NCBI RefSeq assembly: GCF_039539445.1
Contig: NZ_BAABDD010000007.1
Location: 62,001 to 126,000 of the forward strand
DNA: 64,000 nt
From: Salinactinospora qingdaonensis
Lineage (GTDB): Bacteria; Actinomycetota; Actinomycetes; Streptosporangiales; Streptosporangiaceae
Direction of reading: 5' to 3'
Both the position numbers and the translations under genes were made by a program. The notes beneath the pieces were generated by a model. The model made no database searches and was not told where the DNA came from. It saw nothing but the letters and a program-made list of their open reading frames with translations. Each line of letters opens with the position of its first letter. Position 1 is the first letter of the stretch. This document shows positions 26,818 to 35,006 of the stretch, one piece after another.

Positions 26818-27843
26818 TCAGTACGAGGAGACGTGCACGTGGTCGTAGTGGTTGGCGGTGACGCTGCCCCGGTCTGGCATCGCTTTCCAGCCGGCGCCGG
26901 GGTTGCGGGAGTCCCAGATGCGCTGCTCCCAGATCACATACATCACACCGAGCCGGTCGGCGTTGGCGCGGGCGTAGTCGGCGATCTGCTGGCCGAGTTG
27001 TTGGTTGGCCGCTGAAGGCATCGCTCCGCCGGCGCTCATCATGAAGTCGCAGGCGCGCCCCGAACCGTGCTCGCCGGAGTCACCAGGGCGCAGGCAGCCC
27101 ACCGGATAGGGGGCGCCGAACCGACCGATGATCTCGTCACGGATAGCCGCCATGCGCGGCGTCGCTCCGTTGAAGCCCCACCCCTTGGCGCTCTCGGGCA
27201 CCGTGCCGGTGCCGCCGCCACCACTGCCGCCGCCATCGCTGTCGGGGGGCGGGGCGGGGGTTTGTTCGGCTTCGTAGCGTTCGATCTTCTCGGCGACTTC
27301 CTCGCGCTGGCCCTCCAGGTCCTCGACGAGTTCCTTGGCTTCCTCCAGCGCGGCGTCGGCCTTGTCAGCAGCCTGTTGCTGTTCCTCACGCACCTCTTGC
27401 AGGGTCAGCACGCGCGCGCCGTTGCTGTCGGCGACGTGGCTGACCAGCGACGCGCTCTCCAGCATCTCCTCTGGGGAGCTGGCCAGGGCGATTTCCATCG
27501 CCGGGTCGATGCCGGTGCTCTTGTAACGGGTCGCGGCGAGTTCGGAGACGCTGGCGCGTGCCTTGTCCAACCGCGCGTTGACGTCGTCGAGTTCCCCCTG
27601 CGCCTCCTCCGCGGCCTCCTTGGCGGCGTCGTACTGGCGAAGTTCGCCGTTGTACTCCTCCTCAAGAGCGTCAGCCCGCTCGTTGAGCTCGGAAAGGCTC
27701 ACGTCCTCCTCATCGGGGGCCCCGTAAGCGGGAGCCGGTGTCGCGACAGCCGTGATCGCGAGCAGGCCGGCGCAGGCGGCTCGGCGCAGTCGCAGGTGAG
27801 AAGGCGCAGAGGGGTGAGAAGAGGACGGGGCAGGTCGAGTCAC
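26818..27843 (-). CDS. secreted coiled-coil protein with VldE/LAS-like C-terminus
   Basis: A 341-residue secreted protein. The signal peptide is RLRRAACAGLLAITAVATPA ending near AYGA. Long Glu/Ala/Lys-rich coiled coils follow (about residues 45-205, cysteine-free), then a Gly/Ser linker. The globular C-terminal domain carries GEHGSGRACDFMM and HYDHVHVSS. The H..G.A.D and HxHV spacing resembles LAS-type metallopeptidases and matches the VldE/ARB_07466-like domain. Coiled coils are typical of cell-wall hydrolases regulated at division. GTG at 27843 has GGAG six bases upstream, so the longer frame to 27999 is rejected. Confidence 0.78.
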   Translation of the reverse strand: MTRPAPSSSHPSAPSHLRLRRAACAGLLAITAVATPAPAYGAPDEEDVSLSELNERADALEEEYNGELRQYDAAKEAAEEAQGELDDVNARLDKARASVSELAATRYKSTGIDPAMEIALASSPEEMLESASLVSHVADSNGARVLTLQEVREEQQQAADKADAALEEAKELVEDLEGQREEVAEKIERYEAEQTPAPPPDSDGGGSGGGGTGTVPESAKGWGFNGATPRMAAIRDEIIGRFGAPYPVGCLRPGDSGEHGSGRACDFMMSAGGAMPSAANQQLGQQIADYARANADRLGVMYVIWEQRIWDSRNPGAGWKAMPDRGSVTANHYDHVHVSSY

Positions 27844-27959
27844 TGTCGCTCCAGGGATGAACCGGTGGCCTCGCCTCCACAGGTGGGGCGACTGATCCTG
27901 ATGGGCCATGTGATACTGCGGCAAGACCCTACGAGATCCTCTTGTGATCCGCAGCGCTG

Positions 27960-27977
27960 AAGTAAATGATTTTACTT
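27960..27977. promoter_or_regulatory. AT-rich palindrome upstream of the secreted protein
   Basis: Perfect inverted repeat AAGTAAA-TGAT-TTTACTT about 115 bases upstream of the GTG, in otherwise GC-rich DNA. It is an operator candidate; the binding protein is not known. Confidence 0.45.
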
Positions 27978-28026
27978 TAAATGCCCTCGGAAGGAGCAAA
28001 AAGGTGCAAACTACGACGTAGTCGGC

Positions 28027-28590
28027 TCAGTTCGCCGTACCTCCGAAAGCACTCGGTAGCCCGGTTGGGGTCTTGGTGGCAGGCTCGGGCTGCTTACTCA
28101 GGAACCACTCCGAGCGGCGGATCTCGCCCATCGCGGTGCGGCGGGTGTCGCGGTCGAGTCGATCCAGGTAGAGCATGCCGTCCAGATGGTCGTTCTCGTG
28201 TTGCAGGCACCGGGCCATGAGGCCCGAACCGCGCAGTGTGACCGGTTCGTTGCGCAGATCTACTCCTCGTACCACCGCGTACTGGGCCCGCCGCGTGGTG
28301 TACCACAACTCGGGTACCGACAGGCACCCTTCGTTGTCCTCCTGGATCTCCGTCGAGAGTTCCACGATCTCGGGGTTGATGAGGTAGCCCATCTCGCCGT
28401 CGATGTTGTAGCTGAAGGCTCGCAGACTCACCCCGATCTGCGGAGCCGCGACCCCCGCCCGTCCGGGAGAGTCAACGGTGTCGAGCAGATCGCGCACCAA
28501 CGCTTCGGTGTGGTGGTCAAACGTGGTGATAGGGGCTGCCGGCGTCGTCAACACCGGATCGCCGAAGTGCACGATAGGCCGCATCGTCAT
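28027..28590 (-). CDS. def: peptide deformylase
   Basis: A 187-residue metallohydrolase that removes the formyl group from nascent N-terminal methionine. All three motifs are present: GVAAPQIG (residues 46-53), EGCLSVP (87-93, with the metal cysteine) and QHENDHLDG (130-138, metal histidines and catalytic glutamate). GVAAPQ in place of GLAAPQ is a minor variant. ATG at 28590 is used; there is no strong ribosome binding site, and a second ATG lies six bases on. No fmt gene is adjacent. Confidence 0.95.
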   Translation of the reverse strand: MTMRPIVHFGDPVLTTPAAPITTFDHHTEALVRDLLDTVDSPGRAGVAAPQIGVSLRAFSYNIDGEMGYLINPEIVELSTEIQEDNEGCLSVPELWYTTRRAQYAVVRGVDLRNEPVTLRGSGLMARCLQHENDHLDGMLYLDRLDRDTRRTAMGEIRRSEWFLSKQPEPATKTPTGLPSAFGGTAN

Positions 28591-28670
28591 AGCGGTAAGG
28601 GTATCGGCACGCGCCGGGCGATTCGTCGGTTTCGCCGGAGCCGGCAGCGCGGGCACCGTGGTGCTTCGGA

Positions 28671-29480
28671 TCACGCCGGGCTGGGGTACAGCGCGTCGTC
28701 GAGCACCATCTCGATGTAGTCCAGCGCCGCTCGGCGCCGTTCCAAAGCGTTGCGGTACAGCGAGGGAAGCTTGGAGTCGCGCCGCACGCGTAGACACTCG
28801 TTGACGATTCTGTGCCATCGCTGAGGGAAGGCGTGCAGCGCGTAGAACCCCGCCCCCGACTTGGACGTGATTTCGCTGGTGCGCAGCGTGAAGTGCAGCC
28901 GGCTCACGCTCAGCACGCTCCACGACGGTGCCAGGGAGCCCAGAGCCGCCAAGCCGCGGGGGGTAACCAATTGGCCGGCCTTGGCCCGCCAGCGCCGCCA
29001 GTGCTCCTCAAGGTTGCCAAACGACCAGGCGCGCAGTCCCTCGGGCTCGTCCCAAACGTCGAGTTCCACCGGCACCGGTCCGCGGATAGTGACCCCCCGC
29101 TCGGCCAGGACATGCCACGTCACCGGGTTGACGTCGGCGCTGCCTCGATTGCGGAACCGGCCCGAAGCCACCGACGCGATCGGCCCGCAGGCCATAGGGT
29201 CGCCGACCAGGTCTTCCCACGTGACATGGATGCCGTTGAACTGCGGGCGTGGAAAGCGAGATCGCATCCGCGAGTGCACGCGACGGAGCGCATCACGGTC
29301 ACCGTCGGTCAACCGGCGAGACACGACTACCACGAAGTCGACGTCGCTGGCGTGTGGCCGGTAGTCGCCCAGGGCAACCGAGCCAGTCAGGTAGAGGCCC
29401 TCCACTAAGCCCGGGGTCTCGACGTCGACGTCGGTAAGAAACGTCTCGGCCATGGTCCGCACTTGTGGATGGATCGCCAT
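28671..29480 (-). CDS. aminoglycoside adenylyltransferase-like nucleotidyltransferase
   Basis: A 269-residue protein of the ANT/AadA-like fold. The catalytic motif is LYLTGSVALGDYRPHASDVDFVVV (GS followed by DxD, about residues 27-50). A helical DUF4111-like C-terminal region follows (WHVLAERGVTIRGP, then RWHRIVNECLRVRRD). AadA enzymes add AMP to streptomycin or spectinomycin, but many chromosomal members have no proven resistance role. ATG at 29480 has GGAG five bases upstream; the open frame extends further but lacks support. Confidence 0.78.
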   Translation of the reverse strand: MAIHPQVRTMAETFLTDVDVETPGLVEGLYLTGSVALGDYRPHASDVDFVVVVSRRLTDGDRDALRRVHSRMRSRFPRPQFNGIHVTWEDLVGDPMACGPIASVASGRFRNRGSADVNPVTWHVLAERGVTIRGPVPVELDVWDEPEGLRAWSFGNLEEHWRRWRAKAGQLVTPRGLAALGSLAPSWSVLSVSRLHFTLRTSEITSKSGAGFYALHAFPQRWHRIVNECLRVRRDSKLPSLYRNALERRRAALDYIEMVLDDALYPSPA

Positions 29481-30042
29481 GTGATCTCCAGTCTGATCCG
29501 CTGGTGAGTGATTCGTGCTTGTTTTCACCTGTGTCGGGTCGGCTGCCCGGCTCTTTGGCATCGTGCTCCCGCCAATGGCCGCTGCCGCCTCGCCGTTATC
29601 TGGTAGAGGGCTGGTCCGTCCCGAAGCGAGCCCTGGTACAGGAGGCGGCGAAGCGGGGCATCCCGCGTGGTACTTCACCATTTCCCGCACCCAGGGTTGA
29701 CCTCGGTATCTGGCACATTGACACCAAGTGTGAGAGGCAATGCGGCCGATGGCAAGTAATCCTGTCCGAGACTCGCTCTACTTACCAGCGTCGGCGGGGC
29801 GCAAACTATCTCAGCGGTGGACCGGAATCTATCTCAGCGGTGGCGGACAGGGGCCACGGACCTCTCAGCGGCATCACGCAGCGGGGTTCTTAGGTGCGCG
29901 CGCCTTTGCGTGGCCCCCGAAAATCCCGCGGCGGGCGCACCGCGGGATCACGCGGTGCGCCAAGAAGCGCGTAAGTTACCTGTCGAAAGGGGAGTGCGTC
30001 CCGCAGGACGGACACCTACCTCGACGAGATTAAGAGAAACTC
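29481..30042. other. divergent region with TCTCAGCGG direct repeats
   Basis: About 560 bases without a convincing gene. CTATCTCAGCGGTGG occurs at 29806-29820 and 29829-29843 (23-base spacing, about two helical turns), with a related TCTCAGCGG at 29863-29871. These lie 170-235 bases before the mycothiol-dependent isomerase gene. Confidence 0.5.
29806..29871 (+). promoter_or_regulatory. direct-repeat operator candidate
   Basis: Two 15-base direct repeats on a 23-base period plus one nine-base partial copy. Spacing on one DNA face suits cooperative regulator binding; this is inference only. Confidence 0.35.
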
Positions 30043-30771
30043 ATGGAGCAGCCTACTTCTGCCCAGGTCGACCGGTGGATACACAAAGGAACCAAGCTGT
30101 TCGCCGATGCCATCGCCGAGCTCGCCGATGCCGAATTTCGCGCTCCGTCGCTGCTGCCCGGGTGGACCCGTGCACATGTCATCGCCCACGTGGTGGGTAA
30201 CGCCAAAGCTTTGCTGAACCTGCTCACCTGGGCACGCACCGGTGTTGAGACACCGATGTACGCCAGCGATGAGGCTCGCGCCACCGAGATCGAAGAACGG
30301 GCCCAGGAGCCTCCGGAATGGCTGCGGGCCGAGTTCGCCGCCTCTGCTCGCGAGCTCGATGACGGGCTGGCGGCACTGGCGCCGGAGCACCTGGACCGCC
30401 CTCTCCACACCCGGCAGGGGACGTCGGTCACCGCACGCCAGGTGCCGTGGCTACGCACCGGGGAACTATGGCTGCACCTGGTGGATCTCGACATCGGTCA
30501 CACTTGTGCCGACTTTCCCACCGACCTCGTCGATGCCCTGCTGGCACGGGTTACCGCTGATCGCAGCGCCGCCCGTTCCTGCCCTTGGCTGCTGCTCGCC
30601 CCCACTGATCGGGAGCGGGAGTGGGAAGTCACCTCCGGTACCACTGCCAGTTCCCCCGTGCGCGTCACCGGCACTGCCGCTGAGGTCCTCGCTTGGCTGA
30701 CGGGCCGCAGCACCGGGAGCGGACTACACACCGACAGCGGTGGGGTTCCCGCCCTGCCGGCCTGGCTGTGA
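30043..30771 (+). CDS. mycothiol-dependent maleylpyruvate isomerase family enzyme
   Basis: A 242-residue DinB-like four-helix protein. It has the LPGWTRAHVIAHVVGNA motif, in which the metal-binding histidine is conserved, and W.....ELWLHLVDLDIGH later. The family includes the mycothiol-dependent maleylpyruvate isomerase; most paralogues are thiol transferases of unknown substrate. The C-terminal MDMPI_C-like part ends with VTGTAAEVLAWLTGR. ATG at 30043 has AAGAGAAAC as a weak binding site. It converges on the 574-bp duplication. Confidence 0.85.
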   Translation: MEQPTSAQVDRWIHKGTKLFADAIAELADAEFRAPSLLPGWTRAHVIAHVVGNAKALLNLLTWARTGVETPMYASDEARATEIEERAQEPPEWLRAEFAASARELDDGLAALAPEHLDRPLHTRQGTSVTARQVPWLRTGELWLHLVDLDIGHTCADFPTDLVDALLARVTADRSAARSCPWLLLAPTDREREWEVTSGTTASSPVRVTGTAAEVLAWLTGRSTGSGLHTDSGGVPALPAWL

Positions 30772-30893
30772 CCGTGCCGTTTCCGCGGCAACCCCGCACC
30801 CGCCCTGCCTCTAGGAGCAGCGACGGCCTGCGGGGGTGCTTCTATGGGTTTGTCAAGCCGGGGGGTGGGCTGTGCCTGGAGGGTTTGCCGTTG

Positions 30894-30928
30894 GCTCGTG
30901 CCTCGATCGCTTCGCGATCTCAGCAGCC
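30894..30928 (+). repeat. dispersed 35-bp repeat, copy 7
   Basis: Forward copy in unit A; variant CTCAGCAG in place of CTCGGCAG. Confidence 0.85.
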
Positions 30929-31310
30929 CGGGGCGGGCTGTGCCTGAGGTGGCACGGGTACCACGACAGGGGCTGGGGCCGACGTGGAGCCACCACCCCG
31001 ACAAGGCAGGCGGAGGCCGGGGCCGACGCCGTAACCGGGCAGACGGGAACGAGACCACCACCACAACCGGGCAGACGGGAGCGGGGTCGACGCCGTGACG
31101 AGGCAACCAGGGGGCGAGCACCGTGACCGGGCAGACGGGAGCGGGGTCGACGCCGTGACGAGGCAACCAGGAGGCGAGCACCACGACAAGGCAGACGGGG
31201 CGGCTCGGCGGGTTCCGGCGTGTTCTCAGCCACCACCCCACCGGCATACCCCCCACACCAGCAGCACCCGGCACAACAGCGGTGCGTCAAAGACACAGCG
31301 CCCTCGTCAA

Positions 31311-31346
31311 AGCTGCCGAGATCGTGAAGCGATCGAGGCACGAGCG
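31311..31346 (-). repeat. dispersed 35-bp repeat, copy 8
   Basis: Reverse copy in unit A (GAGATCGTGAAGCGATCGAG). Confidence 0.85.
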
Positions 31347-31467
31347 ACGAAAAACCCCGCACGCTCTCCTCAGACCGAAGCCACACCCCGCCACATTGCC
31401 CCCGGGGGGGTGCTTCTATGGGTTTGTCAAGCCGGGGGGTGGGCTGTGCCTGGAGGGTTTGCCGTTG

Positions 31468-31502
31468 GCTCGTGCCTCGATCGCTTCGCGATCTCAGCAG
31501 CC
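31468..31502 (+). repeat. dispersed 35-bp repeat, copy 9
   Basis: Forward copy in unit B, identical to copy 7. Confidence 0.85.
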
Positions 31503-31824
31503 CGGGGCGGGCTGTGCCTGAGGTGGCACGGGTACCACGACAGGGGCTGGGGCCGACGTGGAGCCACCACCGCGACAAGGCAGGTGGAGGCCGGGGCCGA
31601 CGCCGTAACCGGGCAGACGGGAACGAGACCACCACCACAACCGGGCAGACGGGGGCGGGGTCGACGCCGTGACGATGCAACCAGGGGGCGAGCACCGTGA
31701 CCGGGCAGAGGGGGCGGCTCGGCGGGTTCCGGCGTGTTCTCAGCCACCACCCCACCGGCATACCCCCCACACCAGCAGCACCCGGCACAACAGCGGTGCG
31801 TCAAAGACACAGCGCCCCCGTCAA

Positions 31825-31860
31825 AGCTGCCGAGATCGCGAAGCGATCGAGGCACGAGCG
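31825..31860 (-). repeat. dispersed 35-bp repeat, copy 10
   Basis: Reverse copy in unit B. It differs from copy 8 by C for T in GATCGC, which restores the full stem. Confidence 0.85.
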
Positions 31861-32086
31861 ACGAAAAACCCCGCACGCTCTCCCCAGACCGAAGCCACAC
31901 CCCGCCACATTGCCCCCGGGGGGAGCGCAGCCGCGGTCGTAGCGGAAAGCCCTGTCGCTTCCCGTAGGCGGGTGACCGCAGCACGCGGCCACCCGCTCCC
32001 ATCGGACACACGTGGGCGCCGGCGCGGGATGTGGGGGAGGGGGTGGGGGCGAAGGGGGTCAGGTCAGCAGCACACAGCGCAGGGGG

Positions 32087-33883
32087 TCACTCACCCTTGC
32101 CGCGCCGGTAGCCGTCGTGGCGGGACAGGTTGAGTGCGGTGGTCACCAAAGGCACGTGGCTAAACGCTTGGGGGAAGTTGCCCACGAGCCGCCCGGCCTC
32201 GGGATCGAACTCCTCGGCGAGCAGCCCAACCTCGTTGCGCAGGGCCAGCAGCCGGTCGAACAGGGAGCGGGCCTCCTTTTCGCGCCCGATGGACAGCAGG
32301 GCGTTGGCCATCCAGAAGCTGCACGCCAGGAAGGCGCCCTCGCTGCCGGGAAGCCTGTCGGCGGTGTCTTCCCGGTCGGTGCGGTAACGCAGCACGAACC
32401 CGTCGACCATCAGTTCGTCGCGAATCGCTTCGATAGTGCCCACAACTCGAGGGTCGCTGTAAGGGAGGAACCCGACTTCGGGGATGAGCAGCAGCGCGGC
32501 GTCGAGTTCGTGGCTGCCGTAGTACTGGGTGAAGGTGTTGCGCTTGGCGTCGTAGCCGTACTCGCACACCTCGGCATGGATAGTGTCGCGCAGGGAGCGC
32601 CACCGCTCCAAAGGCCCCTCCTTGCCGAAGTCCTCGATCATGCGTACGGCCCGGTCGGCCGCCACCCACGCCATCACCTTGGAATGGACGAAGTGCTGGC
32701 GGGGGCCGCGCACTTCCCACAACCCCTCGTCGGGTTCGTCCCAACACCATTCGAGGTAGTTGACCAGGGAACGTTGCAGTCCCCATATGTGCTCGCTGCT
32801 GTGCAGGCCCGACCGTCGCGCCAGGTGCAGCACGTCCATGACCTCGCCGTAGACGTCGAGCTGGTATTGGCCCACAGCGGCGTTGCCGATGCGCACGGGC
32901 CGGGAGTTCTCATAGCCGGGCAGCCAGTCGGCCTCCCACTCCGAGAGCCGCCGTTCCCCGCGGATACCGTACATGATCTGCATGTGTTGGGGTTCGCCGG
33001 CCACGGCCCGCACCAGCCACTCCCGCCACGCCGACGCCTCTTCGGTGTAGCCGCTGCGGATGAGGGCCTCCAGGGTGATGGTGGCGTCGCGCAGCCAGCA
33101 GTAGCGGTAGTCCCAGTTGCGCACCCCGCCGATCTCTTCGGGCAGCGACGAGGTGGGAGCGGCGACGATGCCGCCGGTAGGTCGGTAGGTGAGGGCTTTG
33201 AGGGTGATCAGGGAACGCACCACGGCGTCGCGGTACCGGCCCTCGTAGGCACAGGTGTCGACCCAGTCTCGCCAGAACCGTTCGGTGCGTGAGAGCGCTT
33301 TCTCGGCATCCAGATGGTCGGACTCCTCCTCGTGAGAGGGGTGCCAGGTCATGATGAAGGGGATACGCTGGCCGGCGCTGACGGTGAAGGTGCTGTCGTG
33401 AACGAAGTTGTGGCCTTCCAAGGGGATCGAGGAACTCAGCCACACCGAGTCGGGGCCGGCGACGGCCACCAATTCGGTGCCGCTGCGGTGTATCCACGGC
33501 ACCACATTGCCGTAGTCGAAGCGCAGGCGCAGCTCGGTGCTCATCTGCACCGAGCCGCTCACGCCTTCGACGATCCGGACGACGTGTGGTTTGCCGCCGC
33601 GGGGCGGCATGAAGTCGATGACGCGGACCGCGCCCTCATCGGTCTCCCACTCCGTCTCCAGGATGAGAGTGTCGGTCCGGTAGCGGCGGCGTGTGGCGTG
33701 GGTTTCGCCTGAGGCTGGGCGGAGCCACCAGTTGCCGTTTTGCTCATCGCCCAGCAGAGAGGAGAAGCATGCGGGAGAGTCGAAGTCGGGGAGACACAGC
33801 CATTCGATGGAACCGTCGCGGCCCACAAGAGCGGCGGTCTGCATGTCACCGATCAGCGCATAGTCCTCAAGCCGGCCAGACAC
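32087..33883 (-). CDS. glycoside hydrolase family 15 protein (trehalase/glucoamylase-like)
   Basis: About 598 residues. It has the standard GH15 N-terminus RLEDYALIGDMQTAALVGRDGSIEWLCLPDFDSPACF, a beta-sandwich, then an (alpha/alpha)6 barrel with IGGVRNWDYRYCWLRDATITLEAL and PDEGLWEVRGPRQHFVHSKVMAWVA. The actinobacterial members of this type include a characterised mycobacterial trehalase, so trehalose or alpha-glucan hydrolysis is likely. It is cytoplasmic, with no signal peptide. Start candidates are GTG at 33883 (GGGGGGTGAG upstream, used here) and GTG/TTG at 33904/33907. Confidence 0.9.
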   Translation of the reverse strand: MSGRLEDYALIGDMQTAALVGRDGSIEWLCLPDFDSPACFSSLLGDEQNGNWWLRPASGETHATRRRYRTDTLILETEWETDEGAVRVIDFMPPRGGKPHVVRIVEGVSGSVQMSTELRLRFDYGNVVPWIHRSGTELVAVAGPDSVWLSSSIPLEGHNFVHDSTFTVSAGQRIPFIMTWHPSHEEESDHLDAEKALSRTERFWRDWVDTCAYEGRYRDAVVRSLITLKALTYRPTGGIVAAPTSSLPEEIGGVRNWDYRYCWLRDATITLEALIRSGYTEEASAWREWLVRAVAGEPQHMQIMYGIRGERRLSEWEADWLPGYENSRPVRIGNAAVGQYQLDVYGEVMDVLHLARRSGLHSSEHIWGLQRSLVNYLEWCWDEPDEGLWEVRGPRQHFVHSKVMAWVAADRAVRMIEDFGKEGPLERWRSLRDTIHAEVCEYGYDAKRNTFTQYYGSHELDAALLLIPEVGFLPYSDPRVVGTIEAIRDELMVDGFVLRYRTDREDTADRLPGSEGAFLACSFWMANALLSIGREKEARSLFDRLLALRNEVGLLAEEFDPEAGRLVGNFPQAFSHVPLVTTALNLSRHDGYRRGKGE

Positions 33884-34235
33884 GCGGCTCACCCCCCAAT
33901 TCACCAAGATCGTATTTCTCGCGGACGTACGCTATCCCAATTCGGGGTGCCATTTTGGCCTTATGGGAAGGTTCACGGAGGTATCTCGATCGCAACCTGC
34001 CCGTGGTTGCACGTAGTCCGGGATCGACTGTCGCGCTCGGTCGTATGCCGGAAGGTCACGTTCATGCGGCATTCTGCTCACGCTACCGGGCACAGAAGCA
34101 GAAAACATGACCTTCTGCCGTAAGTGTGAAGCACTGGACATATCAGGTACATGCCCAGCTCCAAGCGTTAGAAGCCCCGAAAGTGGGAAGAATCCCCTTC
34201 ACTTCCGCGTGTCGCCTTGCGTTAGGTTGGGGCCG
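33884..34235. other. intergenic region with a long hairpin
   Basis: About 350 bases upstream of the GH15 gene and downstream of yczE. The only structure seen is the hairpin at 34051-34115. Confidence 0.5.
34051..34115. other. 65-nt nested inverted repeat
   Basis: Outer arms GAAGGTCACGTT (34051-34062) and AACATGACCTTC (34104-34115) pair at 11 of 12 positions. Inner arms TTCTGCT (34072-34078) and AGCAGAA (34097-34103) pair perfectly. It could be a terminator of yczE, a small RNA or an operator. Confidence 0.5.
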
Positions 34236-34946
34236 CTAGGAGCGGGTGCCGTCGTCCATTGTGGCGGACTCCACACGCAGCAGTGGGAGGAAGAGCTGGG
34301 TGAGAGGCCCGATGGCCAGGGCAAACGCCAAAGTCCCCACTCCCACGGCGCCGCCCAGAACGAAACCGATCGCCACAACGGTGACCTCGATACAGGTGCG
34401 CGCGAGTCGGATCGACAGTCCGCGTTGGGCCAGGCCGGTCATCAATCCGTCGCGTGGCCCCGGCCCCAACCCCGCGCCGATGTAGCAGCCGGTGGCCAGG
34501 GCTATGCTGACGATGCCCATCACCAGGAGTCCCACGCGCGCCGGGAGTCCCTCGGGTTCGGGCAACAGCCACAGTGACAGGTCCAGTGACACCCCGATGA
34601 CCACCACATTGCTGAGGGTGCCGATACCGGGCCGTTGCCGCAACGGTATCCATAGCAGCATCAGCGCGCCGCCCACCAGCACGCTCCACCCCCCAATGGA
34701 GATCGGGGTGTGCAGCGCCAGCCCTTGATGGAACACGTCCCATGGCACCGCCCCCAAGTCAGAGGCGACCTGTAACGCACCGCCCAGCCCGTAGCAGTAC
34801 AGGCCAAGGTAGAGCTGGAGCAGCCGCCGCGCCCGGGGGCGCGGCAGTACCGGCGTGAGCAGTACCCGGCCGGCCAGCCGCGCGCACGTGGCTCTACCGC
34901 GGCGCACCAACGGACGGATCAGTGAGAACGTGCCAGACTGAGTCAT
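34236..34946 (-). CDS. yczE: YczE family membrane protein
   Basis: A 236-residue polytopic membrane protein with about five helices. It contains YLGLYCYGLGGALQVASDLGAVPWDVFHQGL and GCYIGAGLGPGPRDGLMTGL, both hallmark YczE/YitT segments. Function is unclear; the family is suspected in transport or export. It is divergent from a MocR-type regulator, the arrangement reported for YczR-YczE in many bacteria. ATG at 34946 lies next to the shared operator candidate. Confidence 0.85.
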   Translation of the reverse strand: MTQSGTFSLIRPLVRRGRATCARLAGRVLLTPVLPRPRARRLLQLYLGLYCYGLGGALQVASDLGAVPWDVFHQGLALHTPISIGGWSVLVGGALMLLWIPLRQRPGIGTLSNVVVIGVSLDLSLWLLPEPEGLPARVGLLVMGIVSIALATGCYIGAGLGPGPRDGLMTGLAQRGLSIRLARTCIEVTVVAIGFVLGGAVGVGTLAFALAIGPLTQLFLPLLRVESATMDDGTRS

Positions 34947-34954
34947 GTCGATAG

Positions 34955-34991
34955 TATTGGCTCCATCTGTGGGTGATTTATAGGGCCAATA
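34955..34991. promoter_or_regulatory. YczR operator candidate
   Basis: TATTGGC (34955-34961) and GCCAATA (34985-34991) are a perfect inverted pair 30 bases centre to centre, in the 60-base gap between yczE and yczR. MocR regulators bind paired sites in such shared promoters. Confidence 0.55.
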
Positions 34992-35006
34992 TGAGGAAGT
35001 GGCACT

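Larger units (their letters stand above)
30832..31919. repeat. 574-bp tandem duplication
   Basis: Unit A 30832-31405 and unit B 31406-31919 are nearly identical. Unit B lacks one copy of an internal 60-bp sub-repeat that is present twice in unit A (31081 and 31141). Each unit holds one forward and one reverse copy of the dispersed repeat. Confidence 0.95.
30772..32086. other. gene-free repeat region between convergent genes
   Basis: About 1.3 kb. Most of it is a tandem duplication of a 574-bp unit with four dispersed repeats. Open frames through it are low-complexity and repeated; no gene is supported. Confidence 0.75.

Noticed and set aside
27844..28026. c-di-AMP (ydaO) riboswitch before the secreted cell-wall protein
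   Set aside because: Such riboswitches often precede cell-wall hydrolases in actinobacteria, but the conserved segments could not be found; only a short hairpin and an AT palindrome are visible.
30832..31919. Coding repeats in the 574-bp duplication
   Set aside because: Open frames change frame between units and encode low-complexity Arg/Pro/Thr text; the same non-coding hairpins occur elsewhere.
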